Positions 1 through 8,333 of a stretch of DNA of 48,766 nt are shown here, in pieces. The DNA lies in IMG/VR virus record IMGVR_UViG_3300018080_000035, positions 1-48,766 of that record; one strand, 5' to 3'. The notes below the pieces were generated by a model. The model was not told the origin of the DNA. It ran no database searches and saw nothing but the letters and a program-made list of their open reading frames with translations. How positions within the stretch are numbered: position 1 is the stretch's first letter; each line of letters begins with the position of its first letter. The position numbers were made by a program, and so were the translations under genes. This DNA is from a virus.

Positions 1-63
1 TGGAGATATACTGCACAATCCACAGACCGGAGAGAATCTACTGGTTCAGTCTGTCAGCGATAA
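1..63. repeat. Terminal direct repeat, left copy
   Basis: Bases 1-63 are identical to 48704-48766. The repeat lies inside a gene (start 48558, stop 155-157) whose reading frame is continuous across the join. This fits assembly overlap of a circular or circularly permuted molecule. A true 63-bp packaged terminal repeat is possible but less likely, because it sits inside a gene. Confidence 0.95.
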
Positions 64-157
64 GGGCGTGTCCGTTATACGTGGGTATGGCGGATCCAGC
101 AGGGCCGGCTCGATAAAGATGCATGACCGGTTCGTAAACGTAGGGATAGGAGTGTAA
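1..157 (+). CDS. Stand-alone capsid-domain protein, C-terminal part (gene starts at 48558)
   Basis: This is the 3' part of the gene that starts at 48558. The frame begins at base 2 and stops with TAA at 155-157. The joined product is 100 residues. Residues about 35-97 align well with residues 79-142 of the major capsid protein at 6624: both have a G/S-E-T start, then D-[IV]-[LV]-H-N-x-x-T-G-E-N-x-L, a V-x-V-x-R strand pair, a Gly-Gly turn and an A-G-S-x-I segment. It is followed two bases later by the next gene. The role is not known; a capsid-associated (decoration, vertex or assembly) role is inferred only from the shared domain. Confidence 0.85.
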   Translation, partial: GDILHNPQTGENLLVQSVSDKGVSVIRGYGGSSRAGSIKMHDRFVNVGIGV

Positions 158-159
158 AC

Positions 160-516
160 ATGAAACTGCTCAAGGGGTTGGGAGATAAAAAAATCAAGGC
201 TAATGCGGAATACCGCCATCAATGCAGAGAAATTGGAAACAGATACCGGAGCAACATGCCGCTGCTCAAAGGAATCTTGGAACCCCACAAGGCCAACTCC
301 AGCAGGCAGACAACAGCCCGCTTGGAGAAATCGCAAGAATCTTTGGATTTAAGCGAGGAGGCCAAGCGATGGGCTGAGGAACAAGGTTCTCGATTGCGTC
401 AGCATATCGAAATCGAGAACAACATGGCGTATGTGATGACGCCGTTTATGCACCTGAAAATCAGACTCGACGACGAAGGCGAAATGAAATGGCTGAGAAC
501 CCTATTGACAAAGTAG
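160..516 (+). CDS. Unknown protein with MKLLK N-terminus
   Basis: 118 residues; not recognised. It is a highly charged, mainly helical-looking protein with many Arg, Lys and Glu and no cysteine cluster or membrane segment. The ATG has a GGAG seven bases upstream. The protein starts MKLLK, one of eleven in this genome with the MKLL beginning. It overlaps the terminase small subunit by 28 bp, so the two are probably translated together. Its position directly before the terminase genes suggests a late or packaging-related role, but the sequence does not show one. Confidence 0.8.
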   Translation: MKLLKGLGDKKIKANAEYRHQCREIGNRYRSNMPLLKGILEPHKANSSRQTTARLEKSQESLDLSEEAKRWAEEQGSRLRQHIEIENNMAYVMTPFMHLKIRLDDEGEMKWLRTLLTK

Positions 517-1307
517 CGAAGAAACATGGTGTGACCGCTAAGCACATTCACAAGGTTATCACAACAACCAAGTACATGAGTGAGGCCGAAATTGACAAAC
601 ATTACACCGAGGGAAAACTCAAGAAAAAAAAGTCTTCCCAGCGTAGGAATAACAGAGCCAAGAATATGTACAAGCATACGATCAATCAGCCGGTTCCCAA
701 GCCGGCCCATACGACCCACAAGCTGGATGTCGCACAGAAACGAATCCTGGTTGACATCTGTGCCCGGTTTGGCGTAACCCGGAATTCCCGGGATCGCATC
801 TTGACAGAACTCGCAAGGTGTGGTATTCTGATTGCAGACGCCACGCTCTGTTACTACCTGTACAAATCAAAAACGTGGCGGAATAAAATCCTCAAGAGGC
901 GTGAGGAAGTATTTTCCAAGCCCGGAGAGGTTCCCATCTCCATCAAGGGCTACCGCCTTGAGAAACTGCAGGAGATCGTTGAAAACGAGAAAGTGTCGAC
1001 CAGGGAGCGTATATCCGCACTGAAAGAAGCACGGATCGAAATAGAGGCATCGGGAAAGGGCGGTCCTTCCCAGGATACGATTGACGCCCTGCCTCCCGAA
1101 CTGCAGGCACGGCTTCTGGGTAAATGTCGGCAGATCATAGACGCAGAATACGAAGTTTTGCAGGATTCCAAAATTCCACAGGAACCCATCGCCATAGAGG
1201 CTCCACATGAAACTACTGGACAGGATGGAAGCGGCACAGGTGGTATCGGGCAAGAACATGCCGTCAAGGACGGACCTGTTACGTCGCTATTACGAAAAGA
1301 AGAGTAA
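489..1307 (+). CDS. terS: Probable terminase small subunit
   Basis: 272 residues. Terminase small subunits bind phage DNA at the packaging start and hand it to the large subunit. The call rests on the gene lying directly before, and overlapping by 101 bp, the terminase large subunit, and on helix-turn-helix-like stretches (residues about 10-40 and 80-115, around RFGVTRNSRDRILTEL). A Lys/Arg-rich linker lies between them near residues 43-60. The C-terminal half is charged and helical, as expected for oligomerisation. Homology to a named family was not recognised, so another DNA-binding role is possible. A long 3' overlap with terL is typical of phage packaging cassettes. Confidence 0.65.
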   Translation: MAENPIDKVAKKHGVTAKHIHKVITTTKYMSEAEIDKHYTEGKLKKKKSSQRRNNRAKNMYKHTINQPVPKPAHTTHKLDVAQKRILVDICARFGVTRNSRDRILTELARCGILIADATLCYYLYKSKTWRNKILKRREEVFSKPGEVPISIKGYRLEKLQEIVENEKVSTRERISALKEARIEIEASGKGGPSQDTIDALPPELQARLLGKCRQIIDAEYEVLQDSKIPQEPIAIEAPHETTGQDGSGTGGIGQEHAVKDGPVTSLLRKEE

Positions 1308-2655
1308 TCTCTGGCATTTCTGCCGGGATATCCTGGATTACCCGGATATCGACAATAACCTGCATCGCTGGCTCTGTGACGAGCACGCAAAGCCGGGTAG
1401 AGCCAAGGCGTACTTCCTTCCGCGTGGCCATCTCAAATCCTCCATCATCACGATTGGTGCTGTTATACAAACAGTCCTGAGAAACCCCAATGTCCGAATC
1501 CTCCTGGCCAATGCAACCGAAGGAAATGCCTGCAAGTTCCTCCAGGCTATCGAACAGCATATCAGGACCAATCCGATCATCACGGCCCTGTGGGGACACC
1601 TCATTCCCCAGAACCTGAACAACGTCCGGTGGTCGGCACACGAGATGGAGCTGAACCGGACCAAGATTTTCCCTGAGCCGACTATCCAGGCCATAGGCGT
1701 AGGCGGCAACCTTGTATCCCGACATTACGACCTGATTATCTACGACGACATCGTGAACAACAAGAATTCGGCTACGGATACCCTGAGAACCAAGTGCCAT
1801 GACTGGTATCAGATGACGACGCCGCTTCTGGAACCGGGCGGCTCCCGCTGGATGCTGGGAACCCGATATCACTTTGAGGATATGTACGACAAGGTGATTC
1901 CAGACGATAGCTGGGAAGTCAAAATACGGAAGGTTATCGAACGTGGGAAATTCATATTCCCACAGAAATTCAACCAGCAGGTCTTGGATGAAATCAAGCG
2001 GGAGATGAAAAATGACTACCTCTTTCAATCCCAGTATTACAACGACCCTATCGACTTCGAGAACGCCACGTTCCGGCAGTCGCAGATTAAATACTATGAG
2101 CGATTGCCCCAATCCCATCTCTGCTTCACCACGGTTGACTTGGCTCTGCCGGGCAAGGGACACGACGATGCTGTGGTCCTCACATGTCTTACCGATTCGG
2201 ATAATAAACTCTACACCTACGAATGCCTCCATGGACAGATGACGCCATCCCAGATAGTCGATGGCATATTCGACCACTGGCGTCGATTCAAGCCCCAGAT
2301 CATAGGGGTGGAAATCGGAGGTTATCAGGGCAGCCTGATCTACGCTATCCGGGAGCGAGAGGAACGGGAACGGGTGGTTCTGCCCATTCAGGAGTTGAAA
2401 CCCAAGGGCCGGAAGAAAGAACACCGGATACGGGCTCTTGAGCCCCGCATGAACCCTACCAGGCCGATGCTGTTTTTCAAGAGAGATCACGAAGCTATTA
2501 TTCAGCAATTACTGCGATTTCCCAAGGGAAAGGACGATATCATAGACGCCCTTGCCTATATGCTGGATATCATTTTCCCGGCCGATATCGGTGTTACCGA
2601 AGACGAAATATTCGAGACAGATTACGAACCCATGTTTGGAGCAACGGGATATTGA
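1207..2655 (+). CDS. terL: Terminase large subunit
   Basis: 482 residues, normal size for the family. It is the ATP-driven motor that pumps DNA into the prohead, with a nuclease that cuts the DNA. Visible parts: Walker A-like PRGHLKSS at 72-79; Walker B LIIYDD at about 176-181; an RNase H-like nuclease half with acidic residues in TTVDLA (near residue 304), GVEIGGYQGSL, and a C-terminal KDDIIDALAYML. The ATG at 1207 has an AGAGG seven bases upstream and begins MKLLD, which supports this start although it lies 101 bp inside the small-subunit gene. Its stop overlaps the TTG start of the next small gene. Confidence 0.96.
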   Translation: MKLLDRMEAAQVVSGKNMPSRTDLLRRYYEKKSNLWHFCRDILDYPDIDNNLHRWLCDEHAKPGRAKAYFLPRGHLKSSIITIGAVIQTVLRNPNVRILLANATEGNACKFLQAIEQHIRTNPIITALWGHLIPQNLNNVRWSAHEMELNRTKIFPEPTIQAIGVGGNLVSRHYDLIIYDDIVNNKNSATDTLRTKCHDWYQMTTPLLEPGGSRWMLGTRYHFEDMYDKVIPDDSWEVKIRKVIERGKFIFPQKFNQQVLDEIKREMKNDYLFQSQYYNDPIDFENATFRQSQIKYYERLPQSHLCFTTVDLALPGKGHDDAVVLTCLTDSDNKLYTYECLHGQMTPSQIVDGIFDHWRRFKPQIIGVEIGGYQGSLIYAIREREERERVVLPIQELKPKGRKKEHRIRALEPRMNPTRPMLFFKRDHEAIIQQLLRFPKGKDDIIDALAYMLDIIFPADIGVTEDEIFETDYEPMFGATGY

Positions 2656-2801
2656 AACTGCTCGACTTTATCAACCAGGAAGAGATTGACAAATTTGCTG
2701 ATCTCGTTGCAGAGCGAGTCATCGAGAAGCTAAGGGGTAAATCATGGATGCAGTCATCTTCTGCAACGGAGTCCGGCTCGAAGAAGAAGCCGAACCCGTA
2801 A
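2652..2801 (+). CDS. Small MKLLD protein, TTG start
   Basis: 49 residues, unrecognised. The TTG start overlaps the terL stop in a TTGA junction, so it is probably read by terminating ribosomes. The product begins MKLLDFINQEEI and is an amphipathic, acidic helix followed by a Ser/Lys-rich tail. The MKLLD beginning is shared with unrelated neighbours and is the main reason to accept the TTG start. The same TTGA junction is used at 47771. The last 58 bp overlap the next gene. Confidence 0.65.
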   Translation: MKLLDFINQEEIDKFADLVAERVIEKLRGKSWMQSSSATESGSKKKPNP

Positions 2802-3265
2802 AAGATAAGTACCGCCAGGTTTGCATAAATACTGTGCCGTTTCGGTTGCGATTTGAAAAAATTTGCTATTATTTTCACGAAGCCTGGGATCCCCTTTTCA
2901 GGCTGGAACGGGAGCGTGACGATCTCCATACCGTCCAGTGGACACCCTATCCCATCAAAGAGCTGGACCCGAATGTCTTCCCCATGCTGGTCTTCCTGCC
3001 GGGCATGGTATGGACAGCCCTCCACTACCTCATCTGTCATGGCTATAAGAATATCTACTGTGCTGGCATGAACTTAGAGAATTGGCCGAACGGTATGTAT
3101 AACCAAAATGGCAAGCTCCCTGGGGATCATGTCTATGATGATATCCGCCATACATTCCGACAATTCATCATCCCTTCTCTCGAAAAGTACGGCGTCAGCT
3201 TCAGCTCATCCACGCTGAACTGGAAACCCGGCGACCCGGTACCCCCTAAATGCTATGTGGTGTAA
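2744..3265 (+). CDS. Rossmann-like DUF115/sialyltransferase-type protein
   Basis: 173 residues. It has the outline of a small nucleotide-sugar-transferase-like Rossmann protein: an N-terminal VIFCNG strand-turn, a following VCINTV strand, then a central helix-strand unit (VWTALHYLICHGYKNIYCAG) that matches the 'A-L-x-x-A-x-x-x-G-[FY]-x-x-I-Y-x-x-G' pattern of DUF115-type proteins. The gene at 47968 has the same outline, so the phage carries two members flanking the terminase genes. A glycosyltransferase activity is an inference from fold only. The ATG follows AAGGGG eleven bases upstream. Confidence 0.5.
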   Translation: MDAVIFCNGVRLEEEAEPVKDKYRQVCINTVPFRLRFEKICYYFHEAWDPLFRLERERDDLHTVQWTPYPIKELDPNVFPMLVFLPGMVWTALHYLICHGYKNIYCAGMNLENWPNGMYNQNGKLPGDHVYDDIRHTFRQFIIPSLEKYGVSFSSSTLNWKPGDPVPPKCYVV

Positions 3266-3289
3266 ATCCTTAGAAAATAATTTTTATTA

Positions 3290-3318
3290 TTGACAATTTA
3301 CATCATAAGCGGTATATT
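3290..3318 (+). promoter_or_regulatory. Sigma70-type promoter before the portal operon
   Basis: TTGACA at 3290-3295 and TATATT at 3313-3318 with a 17-bp spacer, in an AT-rich 98-bp gap just before the portal gene. This is the best consensus match in the structural region and indicates that portal onwards has its own promoter, separate from terminase. Confidence 0.8.
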
Positions 3319-3363
3319 TTCCATAGATGAGCGAGCCAACCACAAGATACAGGGGTCCGTAAT

Positions 3364-5511
3364 ATGACAGATTTTCGGGAAACTGAAGAAACGCCGTACG
3401 TCATAGATGCGAACGAAGGCAACCAATTAGCGAATCAAAAGCTCTTAAAGCAGAACGAAGATACGGATGATGAACTTGAAGCGGATTCGAGAGAAGAACT
3501 TGATAAGGACACTATGGAAAAATTCGATAATCTCTGGCAGCATGCCAGGGCGTATCGAGCCGGATACTACGACAGTTTGTGGGAAGTGGTTGAACGATCT
3601 TATCTCGGTTATAAGGACTATCGTGCAGGTGCATACAATCCAGAAAAAGCGACCAATAAAGAAAAATTCCGTTCCAATCTGCGAGTATGGAACACATATA
3701 TTCAGGTTGAGTCGAGTGTTGCCGACCTGGTTCCGTCTATCCTCAACGACCCGGATTCGCTCATCTATGTCGAGCCGTCAACTTACACGCAGAATGGCAA
3801 CGACAAAGCCAACGCAGTAAAACAGCTCCTCAAGTATCAATTTCTGCAACAGATGGACGCAACTTCTCTCCTTATCGCACTGCTGAAGACAGGGGAGACG
3901 AAAGGTCTCTCCTGTCTGAAGCTATCCTACAAATACGAAACCGCCAGCAAGCTGAAACGCCGGCCGATCATGGACCCGATCACCGGTAACTGCAGAGGCT
4001 TTGTTCGTATGCGTAGAAATGAGATTCTGCACGATCGTCCCGATGTCTCCGTACCACAGATGGAAAATATCTGGTGGAACATGGACGCCACCGATCAGGA
4101 CGACTCCGTCCGGTGGGTAATCGAGAGGCAGTATTATACCAGGGACGAGATCAAGAAGCTTGGTGAAGCTGGTATCTTCCGTAACACCGAAGAATTGCTT
4201 GACAAGGTATCCCATTCGGTCATGGACTCAACAACGAAACTTCTTCGGTTGGGCCAGATGGATTTCTCGTCAAGCGAAGACCCGCTTATCGAAATCTACG
4301 AAATGTGGACCCCCACGAGACTGATCACTGGCTCGCTCGAAACCATGATCTGTCTCCGGGATACGGATAATCCGTTCGACGATCAGATTATCCCGTATTT
4401 CTTTTATCGGGCAACCCCGGTCGCCGGTGAAATGGTCGGGATAGGCCAAGTCGAGCCTATCCTCGACCTCGACGACGAATCAAACGCAAAGCGTAATCAG
4501 CGTATCGACAATATCAACAGGCAGCTCAACCAGCAGTTTCTCTCTGGTTCAGCATCCGGCATCAGAGTCAAATCCCTCCAGTTTGTCCCCTTCAACGTCA
4601 TCCAAGGAAACGACATCTCCCAATTCAAAGCACTTGAGTTCCCGGATGTCACCCAGAACGCCATGATTGAGGACGAGCGTGCCAAAGTTGATATGGATAA
4701 AACCAACGGGAATTTCGATATCGGTCGTGGCGAGCAGCCCCAGAAGACTGCCTCTGCGACTGAGATCGCAACCCGAGTTTCGCAGATGTCAGCCAGGAAA
4801 GAATTGAAGGTCAAACTTCTCCACCGTACCCTGGGCAAGGTCTGGAAAGCGATGTGGGGGCTGAATCAGCAGTTCGCCTGCACGTCAGCCATCGTGCGTG
4901 TTTCTGGGCCTGACGGTTCAAAGCTCAAGGTAGATCCAATGGCTATCTACGCTGGAGAGTATGACTTTGAATTCGGATCCGGGGGCTATATAGGCAACAA
5001 GCTGTATGACCTCCAGCAGCTCACACAGTTTCTCCAGCAGATTCTTCCTACGCCTATGGGCCAGGTGCTCGATATGCGTAAGCTGTGGGGACTGGTTTCT
5101 AAGAGATGGAATATTCCTGGGATTGAGGATTGCGTCAATCACCAGGTTATTCCGCCGCATATCGAGAAAGATCCGACTGAGGAAAATATCCAGATGTTGC
5201 TCGGTCAACAGGTCGAAGTCCTGGACGGCGAATTGCATGAAGAACACATACCGATTCATATACGCGACCTGCTGGGACCGGGCGTGTCTGACGAAACACG
5301 ACGGATAGGCACTCAGCACATCAACAACCACTACGGGAAGATGCAGGCTGTAGCACAGGCTCAGGCCGCCGCACAGCCTCAGATTCCAGCTGGGCAGCCA
5401 GGCATGCCGCCTCGCCTCGGAGGGAATGGTCCCGGAATCAATGGTGCTGTGCAAGACCTATCCAATTCAGTAACGGTAGGAGGAGCGAATGCCCCCAACA
5501 TCATGGCATGA
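3364..5511 (+). CDS. Portal protein
   Basis: 715 residues, close to the ~725 of the P22 portal. The portal is the dodecameric ring at one capsid vertex through which DNA enters and leaves. It follows terminase and precedes scaffold and capsid, the usual order. Sequence signs: an acidic N-terminus (1-60); an alpha/beta body with WNTYIQVESSVADLVPSIL near 117-135, typical of the portal stem/wing region; a long helical section with SATEIATRVSQMSARKELKVKLL near 462-484; and a Gln/Ala/Pro/Gly-rich C-terminal tail (from about 655), the sort of barrel/tail extension seen in P22-like portals. First gene after the promoter at 3290. Confidence 0.85.
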   Translation: MTDFRETEETPYVIDANEGNQLANQKLLKQNEDTDDELEADSREELDKDTMEKFDNLWQHARAYRAGYYDSLWEVVERSYLGYKDYRAGAYNPEKATNKEKFRSNLRVWNTYIQVESSVADLVPSILNDPDSLIYVEPSTYTQNGNDKANAVKQLLKYQFLQQMDATSLLIALLKTGETKGLSCLKLSYKYETASKLKRRPIMDPITGNCRGFVRMRRNEILHDRPDVSVPQMENIWWNMDATDQDDSVRWVIERQYYTRDEIKKLGEAGIFRNTEELLDKVSHSVMDSTTKLLRLGQMDFSSSEDPLIEIYEMWTPTRLITGSLETMICLRDTDNPFDDQIIPYFFYRATPVAGEMVGIGQVEPILDLDDESNAKRNQRIDNINRQLNQQFLSGSASGIRVKSLQFVPFNVIQGNDISQFKALEFPDVTQNAMIEDERAKVDMDKTNGNFDIGRGEQPQKTASATEIATRVSQMSARKELKVKLLHRTLGKVWKAMWGLNQQFACTSAIVRVSGPDGSKLKVDPMAIYAGEYDFEFGSGGYIGNKLYDLQQLTQFLQQILPTPMGQVLDMRKLWGLVSKRWNIPGIEDCVNHQVIPPHIEKDPTEENIQMLLGQQVEVLDGELHEEHIPIHIRDLLGPGVSDETRRIGTQHINNHYGKMQAVAQAQAAAQPQIPAGQPGMPPRLGGNGPGINGAVQDLSNSVTVGGANAPNIMA

Positions 5512-5782
5512 CGGCGTTGATGTTCCAGCGGATGAGCAGGATCTCCTGACACCTGACGAGCGTATGGCCCTCGCCAATCTTTGGGAAGAGGGCCTTGACA
5601 AAATATCGGAGAAGGTGAAGGCGAAACTTTCGGACTCGATTATGCAGACTGGATTCGGCGGTAAGGCTATAACACACGAGCAATACCTCGAATACAACGG
5701 GATAATCAAGGGGCTGAATATATTTCACCTGGCACTCTCCGGTCAAGTAGAAACCTTTATACAGGAGTTAGGCGATGGGTAA
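5489..5782 (+). CDS. Unknown small protein between portal and scaffold
   Basis: 97 residues, unrecognised. It has a strong GGAGGAG seven bases before the ATG and overlaps portal by 23 bp and scaffold by 8 bp. Predicted mostly helical and acidic. Its place suggests a head-assembly or head-completion accessory protein. Confidence 0.75.
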   Translation: MPPTSWHDGVDVPADEQDLLTPDERMALANLWEEGLDKISEKVKAKLSDSIMQTGFGGKAITHEQYLEYNGIIKGLNIFHLALSGQVETFIQELGDG

Positions 5783-6611
5783 AAAGAAGGACGACGACTT
5801 ATCGGCTGCGTTCGGGTTTGGAGATACATCTGACCTGGAAGATGAAAACCAGGACGATGTAGAGCCTGACGATAACGCGGACGACAAGACCGGCGATTCT
5901 GACGATGATGGTGACGACCAGAATACGGACGACACCAATGACGACGATGCTGGTGATGACGATACCGACGATGGCGATGACCTGATTGCCGGGAAGTACA
6001 AGACGGTTCAGGACATGGCTGTTGACGTTGGGAAACTTGAGCAGGAGAATATCCAGCTCAAGACCCAGATGCAGAACCAGAATCCTCAGAATCCCAATCA
6101 GGCGGATTCTCGCACGCAAGCCTACCAGCAGGTTCAGCAGCAGTTGCAGGACACGCTGAAGGCTCTGGGTGAAGATTTATCGCCTGAAGCCTCCCAGAAG
6201 ATTGCACAACTCGTTGAGCTGTCTAATCAGCTGGCTGTCGCTCCCATAGCGGAGCAGTATTACCAAGACAGAAATGCTCGGGAGTACGAGCAGATCAAAA
6301 AAACCTATGACAACCATGCAGAGCTGGAGCCGCAAGTAAACCGCATTATTGCGGAAGGCCGTGCGGCGAATCTCACCGATGCGTTCAAGCTGGCGAACTA
6401 CGAGAATCTTGAGGCCATCGCCAAAGGCGATAAGCCACAGGAGACTCAGGACGACGTGGATGCAGACAAAAAGAAAATGCACACGAAGACCAACAGCCCG
6501 AAATCCAAGAGCAAACCAATCAAGGATCCCGGAGCTGCGTTGTTCGCTAAGCTGAAAGCAGGAAAGAAGCCCGCAGGCCTCGAAAAAGAGGCTTCAGTTC
6601 TCGGATTCTAA
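5775..6611 (+). CDS. Scaffolding protein
   Basis: 278 residues. Scaffold proteins guide capsid assembly and are then removed. The layout fits: a very acidic, Asp-rich N-terminal 75 residues, a Gln/Asn-rich coiled-coil middle (about 85-150), a helical section, and a Lys-rich C-terminal end (about 220-270) that would bind the capsid protein. It lies between portal and major capsid protein. No protease motif (Ser-His) was seen, so capsid maturation by proteolysis is not indicated here. Confidence 0.8.
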   Translation: MGKKKDDDLSAAFGFGDTSDLEDENQDDVEPDDNADDKTGDSDDDGDDQNTDDTNDDDAGDDDTDDGDDLIAGKYKTVQDMAVDVGKLEQENIQLKTQMQNQNPQNPNQADSRTQAYQQVQQQLQDTLKALGEDLSPEASQKIAQLVELSNQLAVAPIAEQYYQDRNAREYEQIKKTYDNHAELEPQVNRIIAEGRAANLTDAFKLANYENLEAIAKGDKPQETQDDVDADKKKMHTKTNSPKSKSKPIKDPGAALFAKLKAGKKPAGLEKEASVLGF

Positions 6612-6623
6612 GAGGAGATACCG

Positions 6624-7787
6624 ATGGGTGTCCAGATTACAGGCATGAGGGATACTGCCAATATCCTTCAAGACCGCCGAGAAATGGATTTCACAGGTAT
6701 ACATGACCTGTGGGCAAACCAGACGCCTCTCGCTGCAATCCTGGCCAAGATGAACAAAAAGAGTTCATTCAACTCTGAGTTCACCTGGTTCGAGAGGCAG
6801 CAGATGGCTCGCATCACCCGCATCAACAATGGTGGCGGTTATCCGCTGGGTTCGGAAACGAGTCTGGTTGTGGACGACTCCACCATCTTCGTCGTGAACG
6901 ACGTTGTGCATAACACTCGCACGGGCGAGAACATGCTCATCACGGCAATCAACTATACAACCCATACCCTGACTGTTACCCGTAACCTGGGTGGTGCGGG
7001 TGCTGGATCCGCCATTAACGATAACGACGAAATGCTCGCTATCCACAGCACCTATGCCGAAGGTACGGCATCAGGGACGGCCATCAGCACCAAGGCAGTC
7101 AAGAAATACAACTACACCCAGATTTTCAAGACTGCCATCAAGCTGACCGGGACTGTGAACGCACAGAAACTCCGTGGCGGCGAAGACCTTGAGGATAACC
7201 TCAGGGAAGCAGCCCTGCGGTATTCCACCGACGTTGAGAGAGCACTCCTCTTCGGAAAGCGGAATGAAGACACATCCGGCAGCACCCCGATCCGCCAGAC
7301 CGGTGGCATCACCGATTCAGGCAGTATCGGGATCAGCACCAACGTGACCGACAACTCAGGTGCGTCGATCACGGAAGCACAGTTTCTCGCTCACCTGCGG
7401 CCCCTGTATGAGAATGGCGACAGCGATGTCCGTACATCGTTCTGTCCTCATTTCTTCCTCCAGAAGGTCGGTGGATGGGCTGACTCGAAGGTTCGCATCA
7501 CGCAGTCCGTTACATCTCTGGGTATCGTGATTACGGAGTATGTGTCTCCGTATGGTCGGACCAACCTGATTCCTCACCGGCTCCTGAAGGGTGACATCTA
7601 TGGCTACTATGTCATCTCTCTGGATCTTCCGAGGGTCATGTATCGGTTCCTCCAGGGTCGTGACACCAAGCTGCAGACCAACATCCAGAACAACGACGAG
7701 GACCTGGTCAAGCACCAGTTCATCGGCGAGGTCGGAGGTCAGCTGGTTCACGAAACTCTTCACGGTATTCTGCATAACTGGATTTAA
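6624..7787 (+). CDS. Major capsid protein, SU10/DUF5309 type
   Basis: 387 residues. It forms the HK97-fold icosahedral shell. Order after scaffold, length and general pattern (R-x-x-D-F/T start, R-I-x-x-x-x-G beta section, E-R-A-L-L-x-G-K-R-N at 223-232 followed by a T/S-x-P-x-R-x-x-G-G-I segment, then PYG/H-R and a V-H-E-x-L-H end) fit the DUF5309/SU10 capsid family. Residues about 79-142 form a beta-rich module repeated as a separate protein (gene joining 48558 and 157). The start has GAGG eight bases upstream. A strong hairpin follows the stop. Confidence 0.88.
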   Translation: MGVQITGMRDTANILQDRREMDFTGIHDLWANQTPLAAILAKMNKKSSFNSEFTWFERQQMARITRINNGGGYPLGSETSLVVDDSTIFVVNDVVHNTRTGENMLITAINYTTHTLTVTRNLGGAGAGSAINDNDEMLAIHSTYAEGTASGTAISTKAVKKYNYTQIFKTAIKLTGTVNAQKLRGGEDLEDNLREAALRYSTDVERALLFGKRNEDTSGSTPIRQTGGITDSGSIGISTNVTDNSGASITEAQFLAHLRPLYENGDSDVRTSFCPHFFLQKVGGWADSKVRITQSVTSLGIVITEYVSPYGRTNLIPHRLLKGDIYGYYVISLDLPRVMYRFLQGRDTKLQTNIQNNDEDLVKHQFIGEVGGQLVHETLHGILHNWI

Positions 7788-7800
7788 GCAGAATTATATC

Positions 7801-7824
7801 GGGGGCGTCCTTCGGGGCGTCCCT
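7801..7824 (+). terminator. UUCG-capped hairpin after the capsid gene
   Basis: GGGGGCGTCC-TTCG-GGGCGTCCCT can form a stem of about ten pairs (three G-U) with a UUCG tetraloop, 14 bases after the capsid stop. There is no U-run behind it, so it is better read as a partial terminator or mRNA-stabilising/processing hairpin that would keep capsid mRNA more abundant than downstream mRNA. Confidence 0.6.
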
Positions 7825-7853
7825 GGTATATCTAACCGAAAGGAGCGATTGCA

Positions 7854-8333
7854 ATGCCTTTATTTCTCTGTCCCAAATATGCCAAGTATAAAATGCTTGT
7901 TCGTCAGGATCCCCCCTATCAAGAGGGTCTCCAGATGATTACCCCTCCTCCGGTATATGCCGAGTTCGAGAACCGGCAGTATTACACGGAAGATGAAAAA
8001 ATCGCTGCGTTTATCCGCAAGACAAATACCTTCAAAAACGGTATTGTTATCGAAGTGGATGACACGGCCTTCAAGGCGAATAAGGATATTCCGCCTGAGA
8101 AAGTTCCGTCCGTTATCGAGGAGGAGAAGAAGCAGGCTGATGCAGAGAAAGCTGCCATAGTGGCCAATACTTGCCGTTATTGTGGTCAGGTTTGCAAGAG
8201 TCCCGCTGGGCTTTCAGCCCATATGAAGAGGTGTAAGAGGAGACCTATTGATGAACCTTCTGCAAATAACGACAAGGATGCTTCAGACAGCGTCGGTGAG
8301 TCTGGATCAGTACGAGCAGAGGATTCTGGCTAG
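7854..8333 (+). CDS. Zinc-finger structural-region protein
   Basis: 159 residues. The middle-to-C-terminal part holds a C2HC-type finger: Cys107, Cys110, His123, Cys127 (CRYCGQVCKSPAGLSAHMKRC). It is preceded by an alpha/beta section and a Lys/Glu helix, and followed by an acidic Ser/Asp tail. The ATG follows AAAGGAGCGA, a ribosome-site form reused in this genome. A finger of similar spacing is found in the genes at 47320 and 47514. Its role after the capsid gene may be head decoration or DNA contact; this is not shown. It overlaps the next gene by 83 bp. Confidence 0.75.
   Translation: MPLFLCPKYAKYKMLVRQDPPYQEGLQMITPPPVYAEFENRQYYTEDEKIAAFIRKTNTFKNGIVIEVDDTAFKANKDIPPEKVPSVIEEEKKQADAEKAAIVANTCRYCGQVCKSPAGLSAHMKRCKRRPIDEPSANNDKDASDSVGESGSVRAEDSG

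Noticed and set aside
1279-2508. Long open frame on the minus strand opposite terL (409 codons)
   Set aside because: It mirrors the codons of terL, has no ribosome site or neighbours in the same direction, and the product has no recognisable motif.
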